64,000 nt of DNA from Craterostigma plantagineum. Taxonomy: Eukaryota > Streptophyta > Magnoliopsida > Lamiales > Linderniaceae. Positions 33,308-45,701 of the stretch are shown here, one piece after another. A model generated the notes under the pieces. It was given only the letters and a program-made list of their open reading frames with translations, was not told where the DNA came from and searched no databases. A program made the translations under genes and the position numbers. The stretch's first letter is position 1, and each line of letters starts with the position of its first letter. Location of the stretch: the NCBI GenBank assembly GCA_027422505.1, contig JAPQWV010001609.1, positions 1-64,000 of the forward strand, written 5' to 3'.

Positions 33308-35932
33308 TGCCTCCGCGGAAGGGATTTGAGCTGTCTTCCAGGTGCCATACTACGCTCTTTCGATCTACCATTAGCAATTTGAAGGGTAGCATGACCCCTG
33401 ATAAAAAAAAGCTATAAGAAGGTCCCCGTTTCATTTTTTAGATATACCTAAGATGTCGCTTTCGTTTGCCCGAATCATGGCATTGATAAAACGTTATAGT
33501 GTAGAGGCGAACACGTTTAGGTGGGGAGAATACACAGGAATTTAGTGTTGTAATAGCCTTGCATAACGTAGGACAGCCCGGGACCTAAATTCGAAGATGA
33601 AATTGAAAACCGTTGAACGGCTTTTCGGTAAGAAAAATAGCAATGTAACCCGTAAAAAAATCTTAGAGTTGTTGAATGAGTTTGTAGGAAAGCTGGGAGG
33701 GAGAACACGGATGAGTTCCTTAGGTTCTTTGTTCTTTTCTTGTTTAACTCAGTATTATTCCCGATGGGGAATTCGAAAAATCCAAAGTTCGTGAATGCGT
33801 ACGTCGACGATGTCGACATGATGGGGGAGTACGCATGGGGAAGGGCGGTACACGAGTTTTTGGTCGCCGAGGTAAAGCAAATGGCTGCGAATTCGATGCG
33901 GATCGACTCGTCCAGCCTAATGATGAAAGGGTGCACTATTGGGCTGATGGTAATACTCCATTACGTTGTGAGTTTTCCTTTTTGATTATGCGTTTATTGA
34001 TGAATATAATGCTTTGGGAACTTTCAGATTTGGGTGTATGAGCACGTGCCCTCGTTGGCGCAGAAGCGGGAGATGTATATGTTTCCCCGAATGTTCAATT
34101 GGGAAGAAAGCAGAGTTCCGAATGACGTAATCGCTGCGGAGGCTGAATTGGCTGCAATTGCATTTGTCGTCCCAATATACCCAACAAAGAAGGAAGTGAA
34201 GTTCGTGCATCCGATAAATTTGCTGCCGGAGGTATAAAATTCCTACTTTTTTAGGTATTATTTGCTTTGTTTCTAACTGTTCAATGAATTATGTGTGGTT
34301 AAGGTTGATGTGGGAGTTTGGCGGATCTCAATTAGAGTGGAGTGCTCGTGTGGAGATGTTGGAAGCCGAGTTGAGATTGAAGGACGAGGTTATAAGAGAT
34401 CTACAGTCAAGTGGTGGGACGTTGAAGGTTGATATGTCCAACGAGGATGCGAGGGTCATGGAAGAGGCTGAGGATAAGGATAGGGATGTGTGCAAGGGTG
34501 ATGATATGGTTCACAGCGAGGGTGATGATATGCCCGAGCAGACGGTTCATAGCGACGGTGAGAAGGCCGGGGAGGACAAGGTTGAGGATAGGGATGTGAA
34601 TATGGGTCACAGTGACCGTGAGGATATGCCCAAGGAGATGGCTCATAGCGACGGGGAGAAGGCCGAGGAGGACAAGGTTGAGGATAGGGATGGGGATCAA
34701 GCGGAGGATGAGGTTAGTGAAGAAGTAGCACAAGAGGATGATGATGAGGATAAGGGTGCGGAGGATCAGGCTGAGGAGGATAAGGGCACGGAGTCTCAGG
34801 CTGAGGAGGTTAAGGCCTCGTCGATTGCTCGAACGGTGCGAGGCCGAAACGATCGTAAAAAGCGGCGAAATTCGGCTTTTCTCACACCTGATTCAACTCC
34901 TCAGCGACCACAGAAGAAGGGTAAGGCAAAAAACAAAGCTGTTGTGGTTGATGTCGAGGCCGCCGAGTCTGAGCGAGAGCCGTCGGTTGCATACTGCTCC
35001 AAGTACGCGGATAGACTTGACTATGCCGCCCGGCTCGAGACCATGCGGAGCAGCATCAGTGCATCGACGCGTACCTTAAAGCGAAGAAGCTTAGGTACCT
35101 TTCTTTAATGTTTCGATGGTTTTCATTGATGACTTTTTAAATGTGCGATTAATACTTATGCAGCGACGTCGTTTGGCAAAGCAACATTGCGCCGTCGATG
35201 CACAAGGATTCTATATGCTGCTCTTCCTGGATTTGCTTAAGTCAAATGTTATCGACGCTTTCGTCGATTGTTTGACACGGCAGTCCGCGGGGATCTCCGG
35301 GAGACCAAGCGTCTTTGTATTCCCAAGTTTCGTGCAGGTCGACTACTGGACAAAGATACAGAAGGTGTCAAGAAAGAGGAAGGTGGAAGCTAATCAGCTA
35401 GAGAGTTCGTCGAGGAGATGGCGGGGAGTAGTCGGGCATGGCTAGAGCGGCTTGATGGCCATGCGTTGACTAAATTGTCATACGTGTTGACGCCTGTGAA
35501 TACAGGTAACCAGTGGGGAGTGCTCGTCTACAAGGTGAATGAGAGAAAGTTCTACGTGCGTGATCCGATGGCCTCGCATAGATGACCTGGGCCGCTAGAG
35601 CTTTCGTAAGTCTTAACATAGGGCATATTTCGTCGACTATGTTCGGGTATGCGTTAATGTCGTTTTAATTTGTACACTGATTTCCTGACGAAGTATTGGT
35701 CATCGAAGTACGATTATCAATATAAGAAGACCGTGGATCCGGAGTTCAACAGGCCCCAATTTGGCGACGTAGACTGCGTGTGCACGCGTGTTTGACCATA
35801 GAGGAGTACGTTGTCGACACCCCAGAGTTCGAGAAGTATGGCAAAGAAGTCAGCATGGATGTCTATCGTGCTACTATGGCTGCTCGCATTTTACGTGACG
35901 AGCCTAGTTGTATGTTAGATCTTTTTCACTAA
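33308..35932 (+). pseudogene. MULE-2 ULP1-like cysteine protease gene
   Basis: The likely start MPPRKGFELSSRCHTT at 33308 is the usual N-terminal block of these MULE proteins. Several exons follow: one near 33730-33950 (FNSVLFPMG, EYAWGRAVHEFLV), then WVYEHVPSLAQKREMY near 34030. From 34284 a 274-codon open stretch has a coiled coil, an acidic repeat (EEDKVEDRD, SDGEK) and basic patches (RKKRRN). The protease part follows from 35160. The His position reads NQWGVLVYK (Gln codon 35511-35513), Asp is in VRDPM (35562-35564), and the Gln/Cys block is QFGDVDC (Cys 35775-35777). Stops interrupt the protease domain unless unseen introns remove them. Confidence 0.8.
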
Positions 35933-38150
35933 GTTTTTGGGATATGCTGTTAGACTCTTTGGAGACTCTTGTTTAGTTCGGTTAATTTATTTTGAGTTGG
36001 GAATGGGACTGTCTGGAGACCTTTTGATTGGTTATGTTGGTTTTATTTTGTGCATGGACGGTTGTTGCCAAGTGTGTGCTGTGTTGTGTTGTTCTATGAC
36101 TGTCCGTAATTTATGCAGGTTAAACATATGTTATTGTATGACCGTATCTTATTCTTTACGTATAGAGTACCAGAATATGCAGGTTAACCGTACCATTACG
36201 TAAATATATGGCGTACCACAAACAAAAAGACATAAAGTACCTTGTCTTTCATCTTACCGTAGCATACGCTTAACTATAGAGTACTGTAATATGGAGGTTA
36301 ACCGTACGATTAGGTAAATACATACAGTAGCTTATATACAGCACATGAAGTACATTATCTGTTGTACACTAGGTACCTTGTGTTTTACAGAAGGTGCCTT
36401 ATCATTTACATATATAGTACCATAACCTGCATGTTGACCGTATCCAGAATTACACATATACGGTACCCAGATACGAAAGTATATCGTATCATTTGTTATA
36501 CGATCGAAAAACAGAATACATTCCTAATCGAATCGCGTTGTCCTGTGTGATTTTCACAATACCAAACAATAACGAAATGAAAAAAAAAGAAAGCCTAATG
36601 CACCGAATTCGCAGATGTAGCACTCACCAAATTATTCAAATTATGTTGTAGATATTCTTGCTCGTATCCTTATACTATAATGAATCTTGGTATTTTAAGA
36701 TTTAATTCATGCGTGCGGGGCTTAATGCACCGAATTTGATCTGGAACGTATTTAATACTATATATTATTGGTCTGGTGGTTCGAGATGAAAAAGTAATTC
36801 GATCGACCTCGAAAAATACTAACTCTAGTATGACGTATCATATATATAAGGGACGCCGTACCTTAAATATCTTTGTATAGGGGTACCTCTAGTTTTGTTT
36901 AAAGCGTACCAAATCAGTCACGGTTGCAGTACCCAAAATTACTGATGGACATGAAACATTTTAGGAAAGCCACTGACATGTCAGACGAGCTGACTTTTAT
37001 TATTTAATACCTCGTATGTCAGAATCTGACCAACTCATGACTGAAAATGTCAGAAATCTCTCAAATCATCACTGAAAAACGTCAGAAAAAGTGTGCAATC
37101 ATTACTGAAAAAGTCAGAAAATGTCTAATCCTTGTCTTCCACATGAACACTTGCTGAAATGCTTCGTTTGTGACGGAATATAGTCAAGGCTTAAATATCA
37201 TTTGTTACTTTAATTTTAGGGTACAAAAATTGCATGTCTTAGGGTACCAAAATGGCATTAATAATAGTACCAAAGAGGAATATATAATAACCGTACCAAA
37301 CTTGCATGTCGTAGGGTACCAAACTAACATATATTACGGTGCCAAATATGCATACAGTAGCAAACTGGTTTCTTTTAGGGTACCAAAATTGCATGTCTTA
37401 GGGTACCAAAATGGCATTAATAACAGTACCAAAGAGGAATGTACCAAACTTGCATGTCGTAGGGTACCAAACTGGCATTCATCACAGTACCAAATTAACA
37501 TATATTACGGTGCCAAATGTGCATACAGTAGCAAACTGGTTTATACATATAGGGTACCAAAATTGCATGTCTTAGGGTACCAAAATGGCATTAATAACAG
37601 TACCAAAGAGGAATATAACCGTACCAAACTTGCATGTCGTAGGGTACCAAAATGGCATTCATCACAGTACCAAATTAACATATATTACGGTGCCAAATGT
37701 GCATACAGTAGCAAACTGGTTTCTTTTGGGGGTACTAAACTTCATGTCGTAGGGTACCAAAATGGCATTTATTACAGTACCAAAGAGGCATATATTACCG
37801 TAGCAAACTTGCATGTCGTAGGGTACCAAAATGGCATTTATTACAGTACCAAACAGGCATATATTACTGTACCAAACTGGCATTCATCACAGTGCCAAAT
37901 TTACATATATTACGTTACCATAAGACCATATATTGCTGTACCAAACTGGCCTTCATTACAGTACCAGATTTACATATAATACTGTACCAAACGTGCATCA
38001 ATTGCAATACCAAACTAGCAGTCTTTACAGTACCAAATTTGGACAAAAACAATGAGCCATATCCTATTGGACACATTTGAACAAAACAATGACTTACTGG
38101 CATCATTTAGACAAAAAGAATGAGCCAATACCGTACAAAAGAGCACCGAA
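35933..38150. repeat. GGTACC repeat field 2 in MULE-2 (between the two genes)
   Basis: 36110-36500 has scattered gtacc/gtacg motifs with ttaaccgtacc. 37200-38060 is a tandem array in which gggtaccaaaatggcattaa, cagtaccaaagaggaatata, gtaccaaacttgcatgtcg and acggtgccaaatatgcatac recur, with higher-order units of about 160-175 bp near 37242, 37401 and 37575. Here the motif reads gtaccaaa, the reverse complement of tttggtac in array 1. The 269-aa frame at 37170-37979 is a repeat artefact. Confidence 0.9.
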
Positions 38151-38155
38151 AAAGG

Positions 38156-40444
38156 TTATGGGACAAAAGCAATAACAAAATACATGGAAAATAGGGACGC
38201 CACGTCGTTACGGCTTCTACAAGTACGACGATTATGTCCATATTTCCCACATATTTTACACTTGTTGGATCTTCTATCTACCTGAGATGGAATCCTCTGT
38301 GTCTTTCGGCGACCGGGGAGAACGCGGATGTCAGGGTCATGAATGAAATTCCCATCATCGGGGCATTCATCTCGTGTCGAAATAGGGTTGATGATCGACA
38401 TATATGCATCTCTATACTTCTGCATCGGAAGTACGGATCACAATAATTGTAAAAAGAATGTCTCATAGTCGCAATACACGCTGTTGCATGCTTACAAGGG
38501 ATTCTATAGACTTCCCATTCTCTGCATAAGCAGGTCCGCTGCTGGATGTCCTCCGCAAATGAGCCATCTTCACCGACCACCTCAAGTGCCACGTTCGAAG
38601 ATTTACTCACTTTCAACGTGCGACCAGCAGTGATATTCTGAACAAGTTTCTTTCTTGTTTTGAACATAACTCGCTAACAAGGTCACTCTTCTCTCGCATC
38701 GTCCGTGCATCATCGTCATGATTTTCACGCGAATGGTATCAACCATGCCCTTTACAGGCAAACGCCGTGCTTCTCTTACCCAAGAATTCCACACTCTGCT
38801 TGATTGTTGTTAATAACTCCCCACCTATTCCCGGCGAATAATGCATTTGCCCAACATGTTGGATCTGATCTCTCAATAAAAGTCTGCGCAATTGGCATAG
38901 ACTCGATGATGCTGGCGATGTGATTATGAAACTGAAACGAAGTAGTTGCATAAGCCGCTTTTTTAACACGGATGACCAATGTTTCTTGTTGTGCTTCGGG
39001 TAATGTTTCATCACCTGTAAAAATTAAGAACAAATTGTTTGCATCGTATTCACTAATATAGTGAGCACATTACTAAAAAGTACCTCTTTCTTGAAGTTGT
39101 CAACCAAATGGCGCAAGCAATATGCATGACGACTTCCTGGAAATGATATAGAAACAGCTTTAATAATACTCGGATGCCGATCTGAGAAGAACGTCAGCTC
39201 CCTCAATGTCGACGGGTAATGATGAAACATGCTCCTCAACTTAGCAAAGAACCACTCCCAGTTTTCATCATTTTCGACGCTTACAATGCCAAAGGCAACC
39301 GTGAACAAATCTTCGTTTGCATCCTTTACGACGGCCGTAACGAGCACTCCTTTAAACTTGGTCTTAATGTGAGTACCATCAACAAATCTGAGCGGCCGAC
39401 ATCCACGAACAAAACCCACGAGACACGCGTGGAAGCAGATAAAGAGCCGACGAAACTTGTTGTCGTGAGGGTATACATCGTACTCAGCCACGCTACCCCG
39501 GATTGGTGTCTCTAACGGCATTACAATACCACCTCAACTGATCAAACGTACCATTATCAAACCCATATATGTTACGAATGGCACTTTCTTTGCCTCTATA
39601 ACGCCTTATGGTACCCCACTTCAACTCCATAGTCCCTTAGGATGTCTTTAACCATGGCACCGGGACGATACGATGGCTCGTCTCGGACCCTCTCTTTCAC
39701 TATGTTCCCTACCCACGGCGCGTCCGCTCGCGGATGATCACGACTCCTAAGAGTATCTTCACCACAACTGTGTTGTAGATTGAATCTCCGAATCGCAAAC
39801 GAATTGTCACATTTATAACGCGAAGCATATATCCGCCACTTGCACGTCTCATCCTTGCAAACGGCAATGATTTTCTTACGCTCGTTCTTTGCATATACAA
39901 AGTTTCTCCGGATCGCGATGGAGTAGTTCTTCAAATTCCGTCTAAATTCATCTGCATCCCTAAAGATTTGTCCGTCTCCCCGAATGCAATGACTCCATGC
40001 ATCTACTGTGTTTCTTTCAAAATCAAACTCCACGGATTCTCCATTCTCTTCCGTACTACAAGTAATTTTATCATCACCAATATGAAAACCCAAAATTTAA
40101 AGTTTAACAACTTAAAATAAAAACAAACCTGTTCGCCGGGCCAATTGTACCACATTCATCGGCACGTTCCACTTTCATCGATATCATTGAAAATTTGTAT
40201 CGCATAAACAGCTGATACATATTGAAAACATCCGCATTTTCTTTCAATGTCGAGTACAAACTTTGGAACGGAACTTGTACTTTATTGAGTCATGCCGGAA
40301 ATCGATATCCGACCACCTTCTTTGGAGGGATACGTATATATCGATAAGCGACGTTGCTTCATTGATTAATAGTAAGGAAGACTCCCTTTTATACTCACAC
40401 ATTGCAAATAACGTCCTGCCATCAAACGAATTTGCAGACGCCAT
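38156..40444 (-). CDS. MULE-2 transposase (MuDR type, SWIM and zinc knuckle)
   Basis: Transposase on the minus strand, starting MASANSFDGRTLF at 40444. The domains in order are: an N-terminal block, the MuDR DNA-binding domain at about 40000-39740 (CKDETCKWRIYASRYKC, FNLQHSCG), and the MULE catalytic core at about 39430-39100 (LRFVDGTHIKTKF with the first Asp, FFSDRHPSIIKAV with the second, HAYCLRHLVDNFKK). Next come an intron near 39010-39035, a SWIM zinc finger near 38520 (CLCREWEVYRIPCKHATAC) and a C-terminal CCHC knuckle (CKICGKYGHNRRTC) near 38240. It is the best-preserved transposase in the window. One frame change near 39590 and one near 38680 remain. Confidence 0.88.
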
Positions 40445-40479
40445 ATTTTCAGATAATGTGGCAACCTGTTAAAATGGTA

Positions 40480-40700
40480 CGGTGTGTAGTTTAGATTGGT
40501 ACTGCATAACTGGACATTTTGGTAACGTATAGACATGTTACTTGGTACGTAATATAAATACACAAAGATACTACATAACATAAATGTCCAATCGGACTGT
40601 GTCGCATAATGTATTTAGGTACGGTAACACAACATACAATGGTACGTAATATTCATAGGAAATGGTACGTCGTAACAGTTACATAAAAGAAAACCGAAAT
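40480..40700. repeat. GGTAC repeat patch 3 in MULE-2
   Basis: Short runs of ggtacggtgtg, ttggtactgcat, ttggtaacgta and ttggtacgtaata lie just upstream of the transposase start. The motif therefore also flanks the second gene of the element. Confidence 0.8.
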
Positions 40701-41167
40701 CTCGACGGTTTAGCCTCAGTAACTATCAAATCCTAACATTCCACTCTTATATGGAGCTCTTGGATAGCAGTGAGCTCCCGGATTTGGGATAAACCTTGAA
40801 GAAACGCCCAAAATCGATTAACCTAACCCAAACCAAAAGAAAAACTTACCTGACAAAATCAACCCCCAAAATCGAGAACCCAACGTTCAATAGGGTCTTC
40901 GATCCTTGTCCGGCACCGCCACGAGCAGACGGAGTTGGTCGGCAAGAAGAAATCGTCGAGGGCGAGCTGAAGGTCGGATTTTGCAGAGAAAAAAAAAAGC
41001 AGAAATGAAATTCTAAATCATTTAATAAGGGTACTTTCGCAATCTTATTTGATCAGGTACTTAAGTGTAAAATTTTATTCAACTGGGTACCTAGCTATAA
41101 AATAGTTCTGACAAGGTACCTAAGTGGCTGATTTTTTTCCTATTGGATATTTATGTGTAGATTTCCG

Positions 41168-41926
41168 TTACTAAAAATATGCCAATAGATCTATTGAATT
41201 GGACAAAGCCTATTATTTCTCTGTGGTGGGTTTGAATTCGCTACAATATTACGTATACTATCTATAATCTTGTGATATTATATGATCATATGTATCATAT
41301 TGCCTTTTCATAATATTATTTTTATTTTCTTTTCTCGCTTTAATTAAACATCTTTATTTCCTTCGTTTTCATTTTACTCTTCAACTGAATATTCGAAAAT
41401 AAGCAATTGCGATAAGAAGTCGAACCCTAGATTTGCTTCTGCCACCATTAGGACGTCGTCGGATTAGGCGTTTTTTCGGGCAGGTTTTCATCTCCTATCG
41501 GCAATCTGTTGTTATTATTTCTTTGCTGCTGCTTTTTTTATATATATATATTGTTAGGTGATGCGATGGTTTTACAAAATTAGAGTTTTTATCTGCTGGG
41601 AATCGGCAATTTGGAGGGAATTAGGCTTTGTTTTGTTTATTGTAATTGCTGTGTGTGATAGTTTGAGGGTTGTGTGTTAATTGACAAGATTTATTGATTT
41701 TAACAACCTCTGCAATGTTTTCTTAATTTATGGGATTTTGCAATGGGAACCGTGATGTTGTTTTCAAGTCGATGATGGAAGCTAGTTTATGGTATTTGAC
41801 TGTTTTGTGGTCAACTTTTAGGTTTTTGTAGTGCATTCCAACTGGGGTTGTATATATATTTCTTCACAATATAATGTTTTACATATTTCTGATGGATGGA
41901 ATATAATGTGATACATAGATATACAC
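41168..41926 (+). promoter_or_regulatory. Proximal upstream region and 5' UTR of ARID-HSP20 copy A
   Basis: About 760 bp after the MULE-2 target duplication, nearly identical to 54645-55405 of copy B. A leader-like segment (aaccctagatttgcttctgcc, about 41425-41500) is followed by intron-like T-rich DNA with an atatatatat run, suggesting a 5' UTR intron ending before the ATG at 41927. The exact transcription start and UTR splice sites cannot be fixed by eye. MULE-2 and MULE-1 separate this region from its original upstream DNA. Confidence 0.5.
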
Positions 41927-44900
41927 ATGGCTGCAGTAGACGTTGAAATGGAGGACACTGAAGAGCAAGATTTTGAGGTGGGAAACAGTAAGGTTCAAGA
42001 TTCAGATGGTAAAGAACTGGATGGTGATATTCAGAGAAATGAAGGGCCAGTTGGGGATATTTTCTCTGCAAATATAGTTTCAGGGATGCGAGTAAAACTC
42101 CTATTGGGGAAGGTGTGTTAGAACAAAGAGACGGGGTGGAAGAGGAGATGGTTGTGAAGGCCGTGGCAGATCCTGTTGAGGATAAAATTGAGAGATGCGA
42201 GAACAAAGAAGTTGAATTGTCCAATAGTGTACGAAATTCCTACACAAAAGATGATAAAGAGACCCAAAGGGATGATCAGTGTCAAGATTCTGCTGAAATC
42301 CTTGCACAGAAACAAAATGATGCCAGTAATGACGTTGTGGAAGAGAAATCTGCTATTGGTCTGGTGGGTGAAGGGATGACTGTTGGGAATGGGGCAGCTG
42401 GTGCAAGTCTTGATGTCAGTGTGATGGAGGAAAGTCATAATGGAGAAAATGCAGCTGAAAACCCTGAAAAGACTTGTAGAGACGAAGGAGATGCAGGGGA
42501 ACTTTTGAAAACAGAAAATGATGTGACAAGAGATGGTCAGGCAGAGGCTTCAACCGAAAATAAGGAACTTCCATCTAAAGAACAATCAGATAATCATTCC
42601 CACCACCACAATAGTCAGTCAAAGAAGGTTTCACCAGGTGAGGATAATGGAGTTGATGATGCTGTCAAACTAAATCGGAGTAATGTGATTATGGATGTGT
42701 CTGAAGGGAAAAATAAAATCCCTCTTTCTGCTCCTGTACCAGACGGATCCAACTATGATGTTGTACTTGTTCCTACAAATCTCAAAGGCGAGGATCCTTC
42801 TGCTACGAAACAAGATGGAACTTCGACACCCAGTTCTACTGTTAGATATCCTGGTGCAGCTGGTGAACGCGGCAGTGAAACAGCTATGACAGTTTATACA
42901 CAGACAGCACTGCCTCTGGTAATGATGATATTGCTAGAACGATCATAAGTGTGACCCTTAAACAAATTCATCTAAGTGATTTTTCTTCTTCACGATTAGA
43001 TGGCCGAGGATGATGACGGGACACCCGAAGAGCAAGCAGCATTCATGAAGGAGGTTGAGAGTCTTTATCGTGAGAAGGCAATCGACTTTAAAGCACCAAA
43101 ATTTTACGGACAACTCCTAAACTGTCTGAAGTAAGTAGTTGAATCCATTTTGCATCACTCGTGTAAAATTCAACGTCCACTTACTTGGTTTTATTGCATC
43201 TAGGTTATGGAGAGCTGTAATCAGATTGGGAGGCTATGACAGGGTATATTCTTAACATGCTGGGTCATTACTGTAATTAGCATTACATTCTTGTCAGTAG
43301 TAATGGTCAGGGTGTTCGTAGGGCGTAAAGGACTTGTAATCATATTAAAAGGTCCAATTTTTTCAGTTTTGCTTTGAACGCATACTTTTTGATGGTCTAC
43401 ATTTATTTTTGCGTATATGTGAATTTTCGGTGGAGTCTTGACATGTTTACTTATTTATTGCGTATTTAAATAGCCCATATGCACGAATTACTATGTGTAA
43501 GTTCTATCGACTTTGCTTCTTGTAGAAATTTGATGGCTTTCTTCATCTCTAATTAGGTAACTGCATCAAAGTTGTGGCGTCAAGTTGGAGAATCATTTCA
43601 TCCGCCAAAGTAAGGCTCATTATGAATGTTTCAGTATTTGATGTGAAATCGTAGTTTTGTTTTTTTTAAGAGGAAGCAATAAAATATTCTGTTCGGCTAA
43701 TGAATGGGTTGTTCTTTCTCTTGAGCAGGACATGTACTACGGTCTCTTGGACATTCCGCATTTTCTATGAGAAGGTTTCATTATGCCCAATATTTTATCA
43801 GGGTTCTGCTGTTTATGTTAATTCTTGTTTGTTGATTATCTCCTTGTCCCCCTTGACTTAGTTATAAATGGATATATGAGGTGATGTGATGGCTCTGTTA
43901 CTTTCCTATATGTCGTCAGGATTATTTCAGCAATTATCTAGATGATCATAGCCTTATAAACCGGGCAAAGAACTAATAGTATGTCTACATGCAACAGTCA
44001 CTTCTCGAATTTGAAAGGCACAAGACTCAGAGTGGCGAGCTTCAACTCCCTGTATTTGCATTTCCTGAAGCTTCAGGTGCCGACGCTGAGGTATGTATTA
44101 TCTATCACATTCATGTTTATTGTTATTCAGGCTGCTCTTTTTCCTCTTTTCTTTCCTCTTAAGCATCTTTTTATCAGTTCAATGTATTGATTTATTGCAT
44201 AATTGACAATATTATGTTAAAAGATCACAATCTTTGAGGAGGATTGAATTTTTTTAGCATTAGCTGCTTTTTGGCGACAGGCGTCACCAACTCTGTTATT
44301 CATGGCCTACTTGTATTTAGCATACACTAGTTGTTGATGGCTCATATGTGCCAAGTTTGGACCCAATTTTTTTCTCTATTTTCCTGATTCATGCATAGTG
44401 CATGTTTGCATGACATCCTTGATGAAAGATATAATCCATTCCTGTTTCCATAATACTTCAGGGAAATGGACATCAAGGCTCGGGAAGAACTAAAAGAGAC
44501 GCTGCTTCTCGTGCTATGCAAGGCTGGGGTGTTCAGCGCCTCTCCACCAATGGTGAGGTTGGTGAGCCCGTCGCTAAGGTTTGTAGTAGATGATATCGTT
44601 TTTCTTGTTTGAAGATTGTAAAATTATTTATTTTCTGATTTCTATCTTCCAATTTCTTTTATTTTATAGGATAAGAGTCTTAGCAGTGCGGGAAAGCGTG
44701 ACAAAAGCATGAAAGGTATGGGTAGGCAAACGTTTCTTGAACTTAAATATCGCTCTCTCATTTTTAGCCTCATGTGGAAGGATACAACCAGTCCTTTACC
44801 ATTGCATCCTCGTTTGTTGTTTACGGTCTTTTAGGTTCACTAAAACAGAAGAGGCCTAATGAAGTAGAAAAGCCAGTAAAAGCTGCTCGAACTGAAACGT

Positions 44901-45701
44901 CTAAGCAGTTACGTCGGTCACTTCCTCTTTTTTTGTCAGTGTTATTTGGCACTATCCTCCACTGATATTTTCCACACCTAACCATATGATTGTTTGTAGA
45001 CTTGCTGCATCAGTTGTTGATATTGGTCCTCCAGCTGATTGGGTGAAGATCAACATTCGTGAAGCTGTATGTTTGTACACAAGTCCTCAGTTAATTTTTC
45101 ATTCAAGAGCCCATTTTTGCATATACGTGCACGGTATAGGCCTAACCTAAGTCCATCCATTCTTTGACCTGTGAAGGAAAACTGTTTTGAGGTTTATGCC
45201 CTGGTCCCGGGACTTCTACGCGAAGAGGTATTGACTCATACAATCGTGTCATTATTGTATGAAATTGCTATGTATGTTGATTTTGACCCTTTTTTTCTTG
45301 TTTACTATTTGGATAATACTCTCAATTAGGTGCGGGTCCAATCAGATCCCGCCGGGCGTTTGGTCATAACTGGTCAGCCCGAGCAAGTTGATAACCCCTG
45401 GGGAATCACTGCATTCAAGAAGGTTAAAAAGCCTAACCTTGGCTCAAAACAATCTCTCACTTATGTTGTAATGATTATATGGATTGGTTTAGTTATGTTA
45501 AGTGTTTTTTTTTTCCGTAAAGTGTCGACTATAGGTAGAGCATTGTTTTTCTACAGTTGTATTCGGTCTAGGCTTTTACTTGTTGAATTGTAGGTGGTGA
45601 GCCTCCCGGGAAGAATCGACCCTCTTCAGACGTCTGCTGTGGTTAGCCTTCACGGGCGTCTCTTTGTTCGAGTTCCTTTTGAGAAGCCAAATAGTACCTA
45701 A
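41927..45701 (+). CDS. ARID / HSP20-like domain nuclear protein, copy A (exon 1 frameshifted)
   Basis: Plant ARID DNA-binding protein with a C-terminal alpha-crystallin-like domain. Thirteen coding exons with GT-AG borders: 41927-42918, 43000-43130, 43204-43243, 43557-43609, 43729-43774, 43998-44090, 44462-44578, 44670-44715, 44835-44916, 45000-45066, 45177-45227, 45330-45422, 45594-45701; about 639 residues. Exon 1 encodes an acidic, low-complexity region. Exons 2-6 form the ARID domain (FYGQLLNCLKLWRAVIRLGG, VTASKLWRQVGESFHPPK). Exons 10-13 form the HSP20-like fold (WVKINIREAENCFEVYALVP, GRLVITG). Near 42084, caggg replaces cagggg of copy B; this 1-base loss breaks exon 1. Every later exon joins in phase. 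It resembles the Arabidopsis ARID3/5/6-like group; a role in transcription or chromatin is inferred. Confidence 0.93.

Larger units (their letters stand above)
32033..41167 (+). mobile_element. MULE-2: 9.1 kb Mutator-like element with ULP1-like gene and transposase
   Basis: The terminal inverted repeats of about 130 bp (32033-32165 and 41030-41167) share cacttaaatacc/acacataaatatcc, aggtacct and agttgaat..attttac. They are flanked by a perfect 9-bp duplication ttactaaaa (32024-32032 and 41168-41176). The empty site in copy B reads ttactaata at 54645-54653. Inside, a plus-strand ULP1-like gene (33.3-35.9 kb) converges with a minus-strand transposase (40.4-38.2 kb). Non-coding parts are filled with GGTACC-based repeats. 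The gene plan is the same as MULE-1 in mirror orientation, but the sequences are clearly different. Confidence 0.92.

Noticed and set aside
37170..37979. 269-codon open frame on the plus strand
   Set aside because: It is a direct translation of the GTACCAAA tandem array; the protein repeats with the DNA period and has no domain.
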